The notes beneath the pieces are model-generated. The model was not told the DNA's origin. It saw only the letters and a list, made by a program, of their open reading frames with translations, and made no database searches. The position numbers and the translations under genes were made by a program. This document shows, piece after piece, positions 51,864-60,348 of a stretch of DNA of 64,000 nucleotides. Origin of the DNA: Rhodothermales bacterium (GTDB lineage Bacteria; Bacteroidota; Rhodothermia; Rhodothermales; VXPQ01); NCBI GenBank assembly GCA_022825385.1, contig JAJDWX010000012.1, forward strand, positions 107,501-171,500, in the 5' to 3' direction. How positions within the stretch are numbered: the stretch's first letter is position 1; every line of letters starts with the position of its first letter.

Positions 51864-53405
51864 CTACCGGTATTCCCTGCGCCCGATCCAGCGGCTTGCC
51901 GCCTCGCCCCCGCGGTCCTTCCCGCGCGCAAGATCGGCAGGGCCCGCAGCGCCGCCGGTTCCGGAAGCAGACCCGTCGATATGATGCAGGGCCGCCGCAA
52001 GCGCCGCCGCTTCGATCAGTTCGGCGCGCTCCGGCGCGGGCAGTTCGCCAGAGAAATGCCGGGCGACGAAGTGCGTGTCGAACTGCCCGGAGAGGTACGC
52101 CTCGTGCTCCATGACATATCGGCAAAACGGAATCGTGGTGCGAACCCCTGCCACCTCGTACTCGTCCAGCGCCCGCGCCATGCGCCGGATCGCTTCCGGG
52201 CGCGTTTCGGCCCAGGTCGAAAGTTTGGAAATCATGGGATCGTAATGCATTTCCACGCGATCCCCCGATTCCACGCCCGCATCCACGCGCACGCCGGGAC
52301 CGGAAGGCGGAACGTGGCGGGTCAGGTCGCCCGGATCGGGAAGAAAATCGTTTTCCGGGTCTTCCGCGTACACCCGGCACTCGATGGCGTGTCCGCGCAT
52401 ACGCAAATCCTCCTGTTTCAGTCGCAGGGGTTCGCCCTCGGCAATGCGAATCTGTTCGGCCACGAGATCGACGCCCGCAATCCATTCCGTAACCGGATGC
52501 TCCACCTGCAAACGGGTGTTCATCTCCATGAAATAAAAATTCAGGTCCGCATCCACCAGAAATTCTATCGTCCCCGCGTTTGCGTACCCGCAGGCGCGCG
52601 CGGCCTCAACAGCCGCCTCCCCCATGCGCGCCCGCGCTTCGGGCGTGAGCGCAGGCGAGGGCGCCTCCTCGATCACCTTTTGATGCCGCCGCTGGATGGA
52701 ACATTCCCGCTCGAAAAGGTGCACCGTCCGCCCCGCCTCGTCCGCCAGCACCTGAAACTCTACATGCCGCGGCGCCGCGATGTATTTCTCCAGGAAAATG
52801 CGCCCGTCGCCGAACGCCGCCCGGGCTTCGCTTTGCGCGGCGGCGACAGACCGCAGGAGATCCTCCCTGGAGCGCGCGACGCGCATGCCCTTGCCCCCGC
52901 CGCCCGCCGCCGCCTTCGCCAGCACGGGAAAACCGATCGCCGCCGCCATCTTCGCCACCTCGCCTGGCGCCGCATCCTCCGCGATGGCCGGGGAGCCGGG
53001 CGTAACGGGCACGCCCGCCTGCTGCATCGTCGCCCGCGCCGCGGTTTTGTCCCCCATGGCCCGAATGGCTTCCGGCGGCGGCCCGATAAACGCGATCCCC
53101 GCCTCGGCGCACGCCTCGGCGAACCCCGCGTTCTCCGAAAGGAATCCGTACCCGGGGTGGATGGCGTCCGCCCCGCAGCGCCGCGCCGCCTCAATGATTT
53201 TCGCGCCGTTCAGGTAGGACTGCGCGGCGGGCGCCGGCCCGATGGCGAAGGCTTCGTCGGCGTGGCGGACATGCAGGGCATGGCGGTCCGGCTCGCTGAA
53301 AACGGCGGCGGCGCCAATGCCCAGTTCCCGGCACGTTCGAAAAACGCGCACGGCGATTTCGCCCCGGTTGGCGACCAGTATTTTACGAATCGGTTTGCGG
53401 CGCAT
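51864..53405 (-). CDS. Biotin carboxylase subunit of an acyl-CoA carboxylase
   Basis: A 513-residue ATP-grasp biotin carboxylase that carboxylates BCCP-bound biotin. The N-terminus is IRKILVANRGEIAVRVFRTC, the Gly-rich lid AAAGGGGKGMRV is near 160-171, then EKYIAAPRHVEFQVLAD, ECSIQRRHQKVIEEAPSP and the catalytic MEMNTRLQVEHPVTE. It is slightly longer than AccC (about 450) and ends in an Ala/Arg-rich tail without a biotin-binding MKM motif, so the carrier must be another protein. A propionyl- or methylcrotonyl-CoA carboxylase role is as possible as acetyl-CoA. The ATG at 53405 is chosen because the upstream frame is not conserved-looking. Confidence 0.9.
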   Translation of the reverse strand: MRRKPIRKILVANRGEIAVRVFRTCRELGIGAAAVFSEPDRHALHVRHADEAFAIGPAPAAQSYLNGAKIIEAARRCGADAIHPGYGFLSENAGFAEACAEAGIAFIGPPPEAIRAMGDKTAARATMQQAGVPVTPGSPAIAEDAAPGEVAKMAAAIGFPVLAKAAAGGGGKGMRVARSREDLLRSVAAAQSEARAAFGDGRIFLEKYIAAPRHVEFQVLADEAGRTVHLFERECSIQRRHQKVIEEAPSPALTPEARARMGEAAVEAARACGYANAGTIEFLVDADLNFYFMEMNTRLQVEHPVTEWIAGVDLVAEQIRIAEGEPLRLKQEDLRMRGHAIECRVYAEDPENDFLPDPGDLTRHVPPSGPGVRVDAGVESGDRVEMHYDPMISKLSTWAETRPEAIRRMARALDEYEVAGVRTTIPFCRYVMEHEAYLSGQFDTHFVARHFSGELPAPERAELIEAAALAAALHHIDGSASGTGGAAGPADLARGKDRGGEAASRWIGRREYR

Positions 53406-53563
53406 GCGCAAGGGTTCCCGACGCGCGTGGGCGCCGGACGTTGGTTCGCGAAGAAGAAACGGATGCGTCCATGCACCAATGTACAATGTTTTTACGGGAT
53501 AAGGGGGATGGGAAAGGCGGGGGCAACCTACGATTCGCCCTCAACCCAACAGGGAACACGTAA

Positions 53564-53601
53564 AACACGCTTACGGTTAAGAATACGCTGATCAAAAGCG
53601 C
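53564..53601 (+). repeat. Copy 3 of the dispersed intergenic repeat
   Basis: AACACGCTTACGGTTAAG followed by AATACGCTGATCAAAA and GCGC. The second half matches 7657-7676 at 19 of 20 positions, and the two-unit layout parallels 25015-25044. It lies about 90 bp upstream of the DUF262 gene. Confidence 0.45.
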
Positions 53602-53688
53602 TGCGGATTCGGGACGGCGCACCCATTCCGCCCCCGAATCCGACGCGCATCGACTCCAGAGCCAAACATCTTTTGCCGTGAAAACGCA

Positions 53689-55392
53689 ATGGGTACGACA
53701 AACGCCCTGAATACCGCGACGATCAATTTCCTGGAGCTGATCGGCAACGGCAAAACGTACACGGTCCCGCCATATCAACACGACTACGCATGGACGGAAG
53801 CGGATTGGGACGATCTGTGGAACGACATCCTCGAACTTCGCCGAAACCCCGATAGCCGACACTACATGGGCGCCCTGGTAGTTCAGGGAGAAACCGACCG
53901 GGAATTTGTCGTAATCGATGGACAACAGCGGTTGGCGACGATCAGCATTCTGGCGCTGGCCGTGATCGACCGGCTCCAGCGCATGGCCGAGCAGGGAATC
54001 GACGCCGCGCAGAACCGCGAGCGCGCAACGGAACTGCGCAACCGATTCATTGGCGAGAAGGACCCTGCCTCGCTCATCGAGCGCAGCCGGCTCGCGCTGA
54101 ACAAGACGGACGACGGATTTTATCAGGATTATCTGGTTCAGATCAGAGCGCTCCTGAATCCCCGAGGCTTGCCCAGGTCCAACAAACTCCTGCACAAGTG
54201 CTTTGCATATTTTTCCGCCGCCCTTGAGCAGCTGACCGACGCGCAAGACGACGGCGTCGCGCTCGCCAGCTTGCTTTCCGAAACGGTCGCCAGAAAATTG
54301 CTGTTCATTCTCGTCACCGTAGAAGACGAAATGAATGCGTATACCGTGTTCGAAACGCTGAACGCGCGGGGCCTGGAACTGACCACCACGGACCTGCTGA
54401 AAAACTATCTCTTCTCCAAAGTAAACACGGCGGCAGACCTGCGCGCGCTGCAACGACGCTGGCAAACACTGATCGCTACGGTTACGCAAGAACGTTTCAC
54501 GGAATTCCTGCGCTACCATTTGCTGTGCGAGCAGCCTAAAATCCGCAAGGAACGCTTGTTCAAACTGATCCGCGAGCGGGTTGCGAATACGCAGGACGTG
54601 TTTGCGCTTCTTGACGCGCTGGAGGGTCGCGGAGAAATGTTCGCCTCCTTTTTCGACCCCAATCACGGAGACTGGATCGATTTGCGCGAAGCGAAGCCCT
54701 TGATTCGCGAACTGGTTCTGTTTCGGACGCGGCAAATGACGCCTCTGTTGTTCGCGGCGCGCGAGCGTTTTTCCGACAGGGATTTCGTGCGCGTATTGAA
54801 ACTCGTAAACGTACTATCCTTTCGTTACACAATCGTGGGCAGCCTGAATCCCAACCAGCTCGAACCAGTCTACCATGGCGCAGCCAAGGCCATTCTGGAC
54901 GGAAAGGCTGCTACGCCCGCGAACGTTTTCGACCGCCTGCGCGGCATTTACGTAACGGACGCGCAGTTCATGGAAAATTTCGCAGCGCTTTCCATGGGCA
55001 TGCGGCGGCGGAAACTCGCCAAATATATTCTGTGCAAACTGGAAAAAGAGGCGGGCGGCGCGGACCGGGACCCGGAAACCGATCCGGGTTCGCTCGAACA
55101 TATTTTGCCGGCGAACCCTACGGAGGACTGGATCGACGTCTTCGGCAGCGACCAGTGGGAGGCGGCGACGAATCGCATAGGCAATTTGACGCTGCTCGAA
55201 CCGGCGAAAAACCGCGACATAAACCACGCATCCTTTGCGGAAAAACGGTCCGCATACGCAACAAGCGAGTACGCGCTAACGCAGCGCATCCCGGAACGCG
55301 CGCCGGAAGACTGGACCTTCGCCTTGCTGGAAGAACGCCAGAGGCGGCTTGCCCAAAGCGCCGTACAGGCGTGGCGTTCGGATTTCGCCTGA
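53689..55392 (+). CDS. DUF262/DUF1524 (GmrSD-like) protein, probable anti-phage restriction nuclease
   Basis: A 567-residue protein with an N-terminal DUF262 domain (about 10-230: YTVPPYQHDYAWTEADWDDLWNDI, then the nucleotide-binding DGQQR in VVIDGQQRLATI) and a C-terminal DUF1524 HNH domain (about 460-540: SLEHILPANP, NRIGNLTLL, plus the NRDINHASFAEKR stretch). The same two-domain design is found in GmrSD, a type IV enzyme cutting glucosylated hydroxymethylcytosine phage DNA. Defence function is inferred from the family. It is single-gene, next to an orphan higA, in a mini accessory region. Confidence 0.87.
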   Translation: MGTTNALNTATINFLELIGNGKTYTVPPYQHDYAWTEADWDDLWNDILELRRNPDSRHYMGALVVQGETDREFVVIDGQQRLATISILALAVIDRLQRMAEQGIDAAQNRERATELRNRFIGEKDPASLIERSRLALNKTDDGFYQDYLVQIRALLNPRGLPRSNKLLHKCFAYFSAALEQLTDAQDDGVALASLLSETVARKLLFILVTVEDEMNAYTVFETLNARGLELTTTDLLKNYLFSKVNTAADLRALQRRWQTLIATVTQERFTEFLRYHLLCEQPKIRKERLFKLIRERVANTQDVFALLDALEGRGEMFASFFDPNHGDWIDLREAKPLIRELVLFRTRQMTPLLFAARERFSDRDFVRVLKLVNVLSFRYTIVGSLNPNQLEPVYHGAAKAILDGKAATPANVFDRLRGIYVTDAQFMENFAALSMGMRRRKLAKYILCKLEKEAGGADRDPETDPGSLEHILPANPTEDWIDVFGSDQWEAATNRIGNLTLLEPAKNRDINHASFAEKRSAYATSEYALTQRIPERAPEDWTFALLEERQRRLAQSAVQAWRSDFA

Positions 55393-55406
55393 GACAAACG
55401 CAGCGT

Positions 55407-55706
55407 TCAGGCGCCGGCGTACGCGGCAGCGGGCGCAACGCGCTTGACCTTGATCCGATCCGCCTTTTTCATGGCTTGGGCCAAGTCATAGTTTGCCTGG
55501 AGCCGGTACCAAGCGTCTGCGCCGCCTCCGAACGCTTTATCGAGGCGAATGGCCATCTCGGGAGAAATGCGGGAACGACCGTTTACAAGGTCTGATATCT
55601 GACTGCGGCTGACGTCGAGCTTCCCCGCTGCCTCCGTCACGCTAAGTCCCAACGGCTCCAAACAGTCATGGCGAACGGACAGGCCTGGATGAGGCGGATT
55701 CTTCAT
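55407..55706 (-). CDS. higA: HigA/VapI-family antitoxin (orphan)
   Basis: About 99 residues from the ATG at 55706 (55739 and 55712 are alternatives). [23 protein letters not shown] followed by an Xre helix-turn-helix ([29 protein letters not shown], given in part) and [18 protein letters not shown] is the HigA signature. It normally represses the higBA operon and neutralises the HigB mRNA nuclease. Here the toxin gene upstream is reduced to its last codons, so the antitoxin is unpaired. It is convergent with the DUF262 gene. Confidence 0.88.
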   Translation of the reverse strand: MKNPPHPGLSVRHDCLEPLGLSVTEAAGKLDVSRSQISDLVNGRSRISPEMAIRLDKAFGGGADAWYRLQANYDLAQAMKKADRIKVKRVAPAAAYAGA

Positions 55707-55725
55707 GGGCATGGGTTTCGCCGCT

Positions 55726-55760
55726 TTAGTGATAATCAACGAGGTCTATTTTGCTTTGGC
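55726..55760 (-). pseudogene. 3' remnant of a higB toxin gene
   Basis: The codons immediately upstream of higA on the minus strand read KIDLVDYH followed by TAA, which is the usual HigB C-terminus (VDYxDYH or VELVDYH). Before that the sequence no longer resembles HigB and reaches the end of ruvA at 55794 within about 35 bp. The toxin body is therefore deleted. Confidence 0.55.
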
Positions 55761-55793
55761 ATAATTGTATCGATCCATACAGCGTCAATCCCC

Positions 55794-56387
55794 TCAACGT
55801 TCCCGGAGCGCGAGGCGTACCATCTCTTCTACGGTTCCGGCTTCGGGATGCTGCTGGAGCGTCTTGCGCAGGGCTTTTTCGGCGGCGGGCCGGGCGTAGC
55901 CCAGCGATTCGAGGGCGGCCAGCGCATCCGTGCGCGCAGACCGATCCGGCTCGTCCGCCGCCGCCTCCGATTCCGGCCATTCCATGGCGGAAAACCGATC
56001 CCGCAACTCCAGAATCATGCGCTGGGCCATCTTGCGCCCGACGCCCGGAATCCTCGTGAGGAGCGCCTCCTCGCCCTGCATCACATGGTCCCGCAGATCG
56101 CCCGGACGCATCACCGAAAGCGCAGCCAGCGCCAGTTTGGGGCCAATCCCCGATACGCTCAACATCACTTCGAACACCTGCTTTTCCCGTTCGGAAAAGA
56201 ATCCGTACAAGAGCGCCGCATCCTCCCGCACATGAAAATGGGCGGCAAGCCGCACCGTCTGGCCGGTTTCAGGCAAGCGCTCGAAGGTCGAGGTGGAAAT
56301 AAACAGTTCGTAGCCCACCCCCTGCACGTCGAGCACGGCGCGCGTGGGTTGCTTTTCGGCCAGTTTCCCGGAAAGGTAGGCGTACAT
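55794..56387 (-). CDS. ruvA: Holliday junction DNA helicase subunit RuvA
   Basis: A 197-residue protein. The OB-fold domain I opens MYAYLSGKLAEKQPTRAVLDVQGVGYEL, and domain II holds the two helix-hairpin-helix motifs (VSGIGPKLALAALS and IPGVGRKMAQRMILEL). Domain III (about 150-197), which contacts RuvB, follows a short acidic linker. It tetramerises on four-way junctions and loads RuvB. Its stop is followed closely by the truncated higB-higA remnant. The leader contains an 11-bp-phased repeat. Confidence 0.95.
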   Translation of the reverse strand: MYAYLSGKLAEKQPTRAVLDVQGVGYELFISTSTFERLPETGQTVRLAAHFHVREDAALLYGFFSEREKQVFEVMLSVSGIGPKLALAALSVMRPGDLRDHVMQGEEALLTRIPGVGRKMAQRMILELRDRFSAMEWPESEAAADEPDRSARTDALAALESLGYARPAAEKALRKTLQQHPEAGTVEEMVRLALRER

Positions 56388-56427
56388 GGATAAACGTATT
56401 TAATTTCCGTTATTGCATAATGCAAAA

Positions 56428-56480
56428 TTTCCGAAAAGGTCTCCCAAAGATTTCCCGCACATTTCCCAGAGGTTTCCCGG
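56428..56480 (-). repeat. 11-bp-phased TTTCCC/GGGAAA repeat in the ruvA leader
   Basis: CCC triplets of (T)TCCC occur at 56443, 56454, 56465 and 56476, exactly 11 bp apart, with a weaker unit before them. On the ruvA strand this reads GGGAAA every 11 bp. Confidence 0.5.
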
Positions 56481-56586
56481 AAAATGAACCCCTGCGCGTA
56501 TCGTTGACAAACAATATAGGGCACAAAGCGGCAAAAACGCTTCCTGCGACGAGCGAAACATGACAGATTGCGCCCGCCTTTCCCAT

Positions 56587-56719
56587 CTATGCAAAATTTG
56601 CATAGAAACCCCTTTCATTATGCAAAATATGCATAACAAGCCGTCTTGTCGCGAACCAAAGCCTTCCATCTATGCAAAATTCGCATAAAAAGCCCCCGCA
56701 TTATGCAAAAATTGCATAG
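56587..56719. promoter_or_regulatory. Array of four 19-bp palindromic operators (duplicated pair)
   Basis: CTATGCAAAATTTGCATAG (56587-56605, perfect 9-1-9), TTATGCAAAATATGCATAA (56618-56636), CTATGCAAAATTCGCATAA (56670-56688) and TTATGCAAAAATTGCATAG (56701-56719). Centres are 31, 52 and 31 bp apart, so sites 1-2 and 3-4 form an 83-bp tandem duplication with conserved flanks (CCATC before, AAACCCC-like between). The spacing is near whole helical turns (3 and 8), suiting cooperative binding of a dimer. It lies about 130 bp upstream of the amidohydrolase start. Confidence 0.75.
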
Positions 56720-56847
56720 ATAGATTTTTCCGGGTTCGTTCGGACAAGAATTTCTATACTGTTTGCTGTTCGGCCCATGACGTCCGCCTGTGTCCCGGCG
56801 CCGCCATCCGCCCGATCTCCCTTCAATGTAACCATAGAGGCCATACG

Positions 56848-58170
56848 ATGCGTCACGTTACGTTATTCCTTGCGATGGGGTGTCTGTTCCTTGCATGCCT
56901 GATCGCGCCCCGCCCCGCGCAAGCGCAAATCGCGTTTGAGCGCGTCCATGCCCTGACCATGACGGACGACGAAGTCCGAGCCGACTGGACCGTCCTCGTG
57001 GAAGGCGACCGGATCGTGGCCGCCGGTCCCGCCGGGGAGGTGGACGTCCCCGCGACGGCGCAACGAATCGACGGCGCCGGAAAATACCTGATGCCCGGCC
57101 TGGCCGAAATGCACGGGCATGTGCCCTCCCCGAACGAATCCGGGGAATATATCGAATCCCTGATGTTTCTGTACGTCGCCAATGGGGTTACGACCGTCCG
57201 CGGCCTCCTGGGCGAACCGGGCCAGCTGGCGTTGAAGGAAGCCACGGCGGACGGAAGCCTGCTTGGCCCGGCGCTGTACCTTGCGGGCCCGGCTTTCAGC
57301 GGAGGAACGATTTCTTCGCCGGAACAGGCGGCGCGGCGCGTCCGGGAGCAGGTCGCCGAGGGGTGGGATTACCTGAAGGTGCTGCCCGGACTGACCCTTG
57401 AGGAGTTCGACGCCATGGCCCGCGCCGCAAACGAGGAGGGCATTCCCTTCATCGGACATGTCACCGCCGAGGCGGGGCTGCTCCACGCCATCGAAATGGG
57501 GCAGCAAACGATCGACCACCTGGACGGCTACATAGAATATGTTACCGAAGGGGGCGACGCGATCGACCCGGAACGCCTCGAAAACGCCATCGCCCTGACG
57601 AAGGAGCGGAACGTATGGCTCGTCCCCACCATGGCGCTCTGGGAAACCATCCTCGGCGCCCCGTCCTCCGAGGATATGGCGCACTACGAAGAACTGCGAT
57701 ATATGCCGCCGGACATGGTGGCTTCGTGGGCCCGGTCGCAGGACCGGCGGCGGGCCGGAAGCGGATTCGATCAGGCGCGGGCGGACCGGATTGCGGCCCA
57801 GCGCATCGAACTGCTTGGCGCGCTGAACGAGGCGGGCGCGCGCATGCTCATGGGCACGGATTCTCCGCAGGTGTTCAGCGTGCCGGGTTTTGCGCTCCTG
57901 CGCGAACTGCCGCTCATGGCCGACGCGGGCATGTCGCCGTACGAAATTCTCGTTTCCGGGACCCGCGCGGTGGGGGAATATCTGCGCGAAGAAGATGCGT
58001 TCGGAACGATTGCGACGGGAAGCCGGGCGGACCTGATCCTGCTCAACAGCAACCCGATGGAGGACGCCATGCGCGTGTTCGACCGGGCCGGGGTGATGGC
58101 GCGCGGACAGTGGATACCGGAATCGGAGATACAGGAGCGCCTCGCAGCGATTGCCGCGGGATACCAGTAG
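56848..58170 (+). CDS. Exported amidohydrolase (imidazolonepropionase-like family)
   Basis: A 440-residue TIM-barrel amidohydrolase with a signal peptide (cleavage after about A26, AQA). Metal motif H89-x-H91 (MPGLAEMHGHV), the Lys bridge in WDYLKVLPG, metal histidines in FIGHVTAEAG and TIDHLDGY, and the catalytic Asp in MGTDSPQVF are all visible. Periplasmic or secreted members are often dipeptidases or prolidases. The substrate is not assignable. Control by the palindrome array upstream is likely. A diverged 28-codon copy of its residues 103-130 lies at 60349-60433. Confidence 0.87.
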   Translation: MRHVTLFLAMGCLFLACLIAPRPAQAQIAFERVHALTMTDDEVRADWTVLVEGDRIVAAGPAGEVDVPATAQRIDGAGKYLMPGLAEMHGHVPSPNESGEYIESLMFLYVANGVTTVRGLLGEPGQLALKEATADGSLLGPALYLAGPAFSGGTISSPEQAARRVREQVAEGWDYLKVLPGLTLEEFDAMARAANEEGIPFIGHVTAEAGLLHAIEMGQQTIDHLDGYIEYVTEGGDAIDPERLENAIALTKERNVWLVPTMALWETILGAPSSEDMAHYEELRYMPPDMVASWARSQDRRRAGSGFDQARADRIAAQRIELLGALNEAGARMLMGTDSPQVFSVPGFALLRELPLMADAGMSPYEILVSGTRAVGEYLREEDAFGTIATGSRADLILLNSNPMEDAMRVFDRAGVMARGQWIPESEIQERLAAIAAGYQ

Positions 58171-58208
58171 CGCCGCCGCAAGCGCCCGAACAATACGCCG
58201 CAAACAGG

Positions 58209-58324
58209 CCCTTTCACCGCTTGCGGGCGAGCGTTACACCGTCTGCGATGGGCGCCATGCAGCAATCCACGCGCTCGTCGCGAATAATGGCGGCGTTCAG
58301 CGCCGCAATGGCGCGGGTGCTGGC
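58209..58324 (-). pseudogene. Duplicated 3' fragment of the O-methyltransferase gene
   Basis: 116 bp almost identical to 60438-60553, the end of the O-methyltransferase gene (RAIAALNAAIIRDERVDC and onward to LARKR). It lies just after the amidohydrolase stop, in the same convergent arrangement the full gene has at 60443. Similarity stops abruptly at 58324, where AT-rich island DNA begins. Confidence 0.85.
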
Positions 58325-58399
58325 CGCTTGCCCAACCATGAGAAATAAATCCGCTCGCGCGCTTCAGAGCGGAGCAAGATGCGGATTTACAAAATTCGG

Positions 58400-59092
58400 C
58401 TATTTCTCAAGGAGCTGTTCAAGATGCTGAACGCCAGAACCCATTTCAGCATGGATTCTCGCCGAACTTTCTTGCAAATTCTCTACGGGAACATCGGTAG
58501 ACCCATGATCCTCTGCTGCTTTAGAGGCAGCGTGCGCATTATTTTTACCAAGATAATATTCGGCGTTTTCTATGGCTTTTTCAGCCACAGTCTGGATTTT
58601 TTCGGCATCCCAATAATCGTCAAGCATCGTAAGCGCTTGCGATATTTCATCGGCATGCGGCGAGTCGTTATCCACGAGCATTTGGGTATGGCGCGCTATG
58701 TACGAATCGAGATTTTCTGTATCCTCGCTTGCCAGGAAAGCATGCAGCGCAGGAAGCGATACAACCTGGGGAATGGCTACTCGCAAAAAAGGATCTTCAG
58801 CGTGGCTTGAAATTATTTCGTTCGCCGCGTCATTGAGTTCTCCAGCGGTTATGCCCTTTTCTTCGTAGCGATTCACCAAGGCGTTGATTTCGTCGCGAAC
58901 GGCATCCAGCCTCTCCAGCGCTTCGTCACTGAGTTCGTAACCCTGAAATACTTCGCTGGGCTTCACGACAAGAACCGTACTGGACGAAGGAGCCGAGCTA
59001 CTTACAACAGGAGAGGTGGAATCGGTTGCCGTACCGCATCCTGCGATAAGCAGCAGCGCAACGAGGCCGAGTGCGTTTCGGGTGGAAATCAT
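58400..59092 (-). CDS. Lipoprotein of unknown function
   Basis: A 230-residue protein with a lipoprotein signal and lipobox LLIAGC (lipidated Cys19), a Ser/Thr-rich linker (24-40) and a helical body rich in Glu/Ala/Asp (ELSDEALERLDAVRDEINALV, EISQALTMLDDYWDAEKIQ). No family recognised. It is the last of three exported genes on the minus strand in an island bounded by gene fragments, starting 4 bp after the upstream outer-membrane-like protein gene. Confidence 0.75.
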   Translation of the reverse strand: MISTRNALGLVALLLIAGCGTATDSTSPVVSSSAPSSSTVLVVKPSEVFQGYELSDEALERLDAVRDEINALVNRYEEKGITAGELNDAANEIISSHAEDPFLRVAIPQVVSLPALHAFLASEDTENLDSYIARHTQMLVDNDSPHADEISQALTMLDDYWDAEKIQTVAEKAIENAEYYLGKNNAHAASKAAEDHGSTDVPVENLQESSARIHAEMGSGVQHLEQLLEK

Positions 59093-59096
59093 GATT

Positions 59097-59732
59097 TTAC
59101 CTTGGTTTTGCGTTGTTCAGCGGAGGCTTCGAAACTTGTCGAGTAAAAATGTGCGATAACTTTAAGCCAATGGAATAATTAATATGTCCAATATCTTCAT
59201 GAAAAGCCTTTTTTATACCAAAATGTGTGATTATTGGAATGCCTTTAAATGATTTCCATACAGGTATATTAAGACTTGTTGATATAGCAAAACTATTTAT
59301 ACTACTCTCGTCACCTAAATCAAATTCCCCAAAATCGTATATATGCCTATTTAATCCCAAGAGTAAATCCCAAAAAATAGATTGATTGGGGTCTTGTAAT
59401 TTTAACCCCCCCATAAATTCCCATATTTGAGTTTCTGAAACAAAATCAAAAGATGGATGAAGAGGCTCTTCTATTTCATTGGAGCTCACGTGAATTACGC
59501 CGTTTATAAAAGTATCAAATGCCGTACCAGCACCAATGGTAATACCCAATAAGGAATTAAAATTCTTTGTACGCTCATCCAGAGGAGTATGAAATCTTGT
59601 CAATGAGGCATCATACATTATGTACACCATAGCAATGCCTTCTTTGTCCTTTGTAGTACCATCTACCCCCTGTGCATTCGCATAAGAAGGCATGAATAAT
59701 AGTAAAAACATGAAGAGTATAAACTTGCGCAT
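59097..59732 (-). CDS. Putative outer-membrane/exported beta protein
   Basis: A 211-residue protein from the ATG at 59732, chosen because it opens with a clean signal peptide (MRKFILFMFLLLFMPSYANA). The mature part alternates hydrophobic and polar residues with many aromatics and Gly (GITIGAGTAFDTFINGVIH, LLLGLNRHIYDFGEFDLG, YSIGLKLSHIF), suggesting an eight-stranded outer-membrane barrel. It is strongly AT-rich compared with the genome, indicating recent acquisition. No family assigned. Confidence 0.7.
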   Translation of the reverse strand: MRKFILFMFLLLFMPSYANAQGVDGTTKDKEGIAMVYIMYDASLTRFHTPLDERTKNFNSLLGITIGAGTAFDTFINGVIHVSSNEIEEPLHPSFDFVSETQIWEFMGGLKLQDPNQSIFWDLLLGLNRHIYDFGEFDLGDESSINSFAISTSLNIPVWKSFKGIPIITHFGIKKAFHEDIGHINYSIGLKLSHIFTRQVSKPPLNNAKPR

Positions 59733-59782
59733 GGTGTGATTCCTCCAAGTAGGGTTTGTGATGCAGGTATTATAATGAATCG

Positions 59783-60238
59783 CTAATGAATAGCTCTGCA
59801 CGTAACATAAATGTATATCCATGTCAATGCCGACCATGCAGCACTTATTCCAAGTTTAGGTAATAATTGTACTGCTAGTGTATGGCTCGCAAGGGCCCTC
59901 GTTGCTAACTTGGAACAACTCCAACAAGAAGAACCTGTCCATACGTGATTGTTCTTGTTTTTACATGTTCTCTCCGGCGAAGAACCATGAGAAGTGTTAT
60001 TAGAAGAAAATGCTTGATTTGAAGCAGGTTGAATACAATAAGAACTATCTATTGCACATTGACACTTTTCACGAGGACTTTCAGAATGAGCATTGGGTCT
60101 TACATCTGAATATCTTTCACAATATGAAATGTCTTGCGCATTAGCATCATGCGAAGGCGTAAAGGTCAAAAATAACAGGCCCAATGCAAAGCAAGCGGTC
60201 AAGTAAAACGAGGAGCGAGAAACGGATTCGGTACGCAT
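59783..60238 (-). CDS. Small Cys-rich exported protein
   Basis: A 151-residue protein from the ATG at 60238, which gives a typical signal peptide (FYLTACFALGLLFLTFTPSHDANAQ). About ten Cys remain in the mature part, clustered as C-Q-C, C-K-N-K and C-W-S-C, then a hydrophobic C-terminal third (ASHTLAVQLLPKLGISAAWSALTWIYIYV). The composition is AT-rich. A short secreted, disulfide-rich protein with a membrane-active tail could be a toxin- or bacteriocin-like effector, but that is speculation. Same strand as, and 50 bp upstream of, the barrel protein gene. Confidence 0.55.
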   Translation of the reverse strand: MRTESVSRSSFYLTACFALGLLFLTFTPSHDANAQDISYCERYSDVRPNAHSESPREKCQCAIDSSYCIQPASNQAFSSNNTSHGSSPERTCKNKNNHVWTGSSCWSCSKLATRALASHTLAVQLLPKLGISAAWSALTWIYIYVTCRAIH

Positions 60239-60348
60239 CGCGACAACGAGGTTTGAACGTATGTAAGCACGGAACGCCCGCCCTAAAGCAGGCATCTGCC
60301 TACGTAAATAATGCACCGCCCGGACAATGTCAACCCCTTCGCCGAATT

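Larger units (their letters stand above)
56388..56847. promoter_or_regulatory. Divergent ruvA/amidohydrolase control region
   Basis: A 460-bp region unusually rich in short dyads. Next to ruvA are CCGTTATTGCATAA (56408-56421) overlapping the palindrome TTGCATAATGCAA (56413-56425), and TTTCCC repeated every 11 bp (56428-56480). Nearer the amidohydrolase are four TATGCAAA-type palindromes (56587-56719) and a possible -10 TATACT near 56754. Confidence 0.6.
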
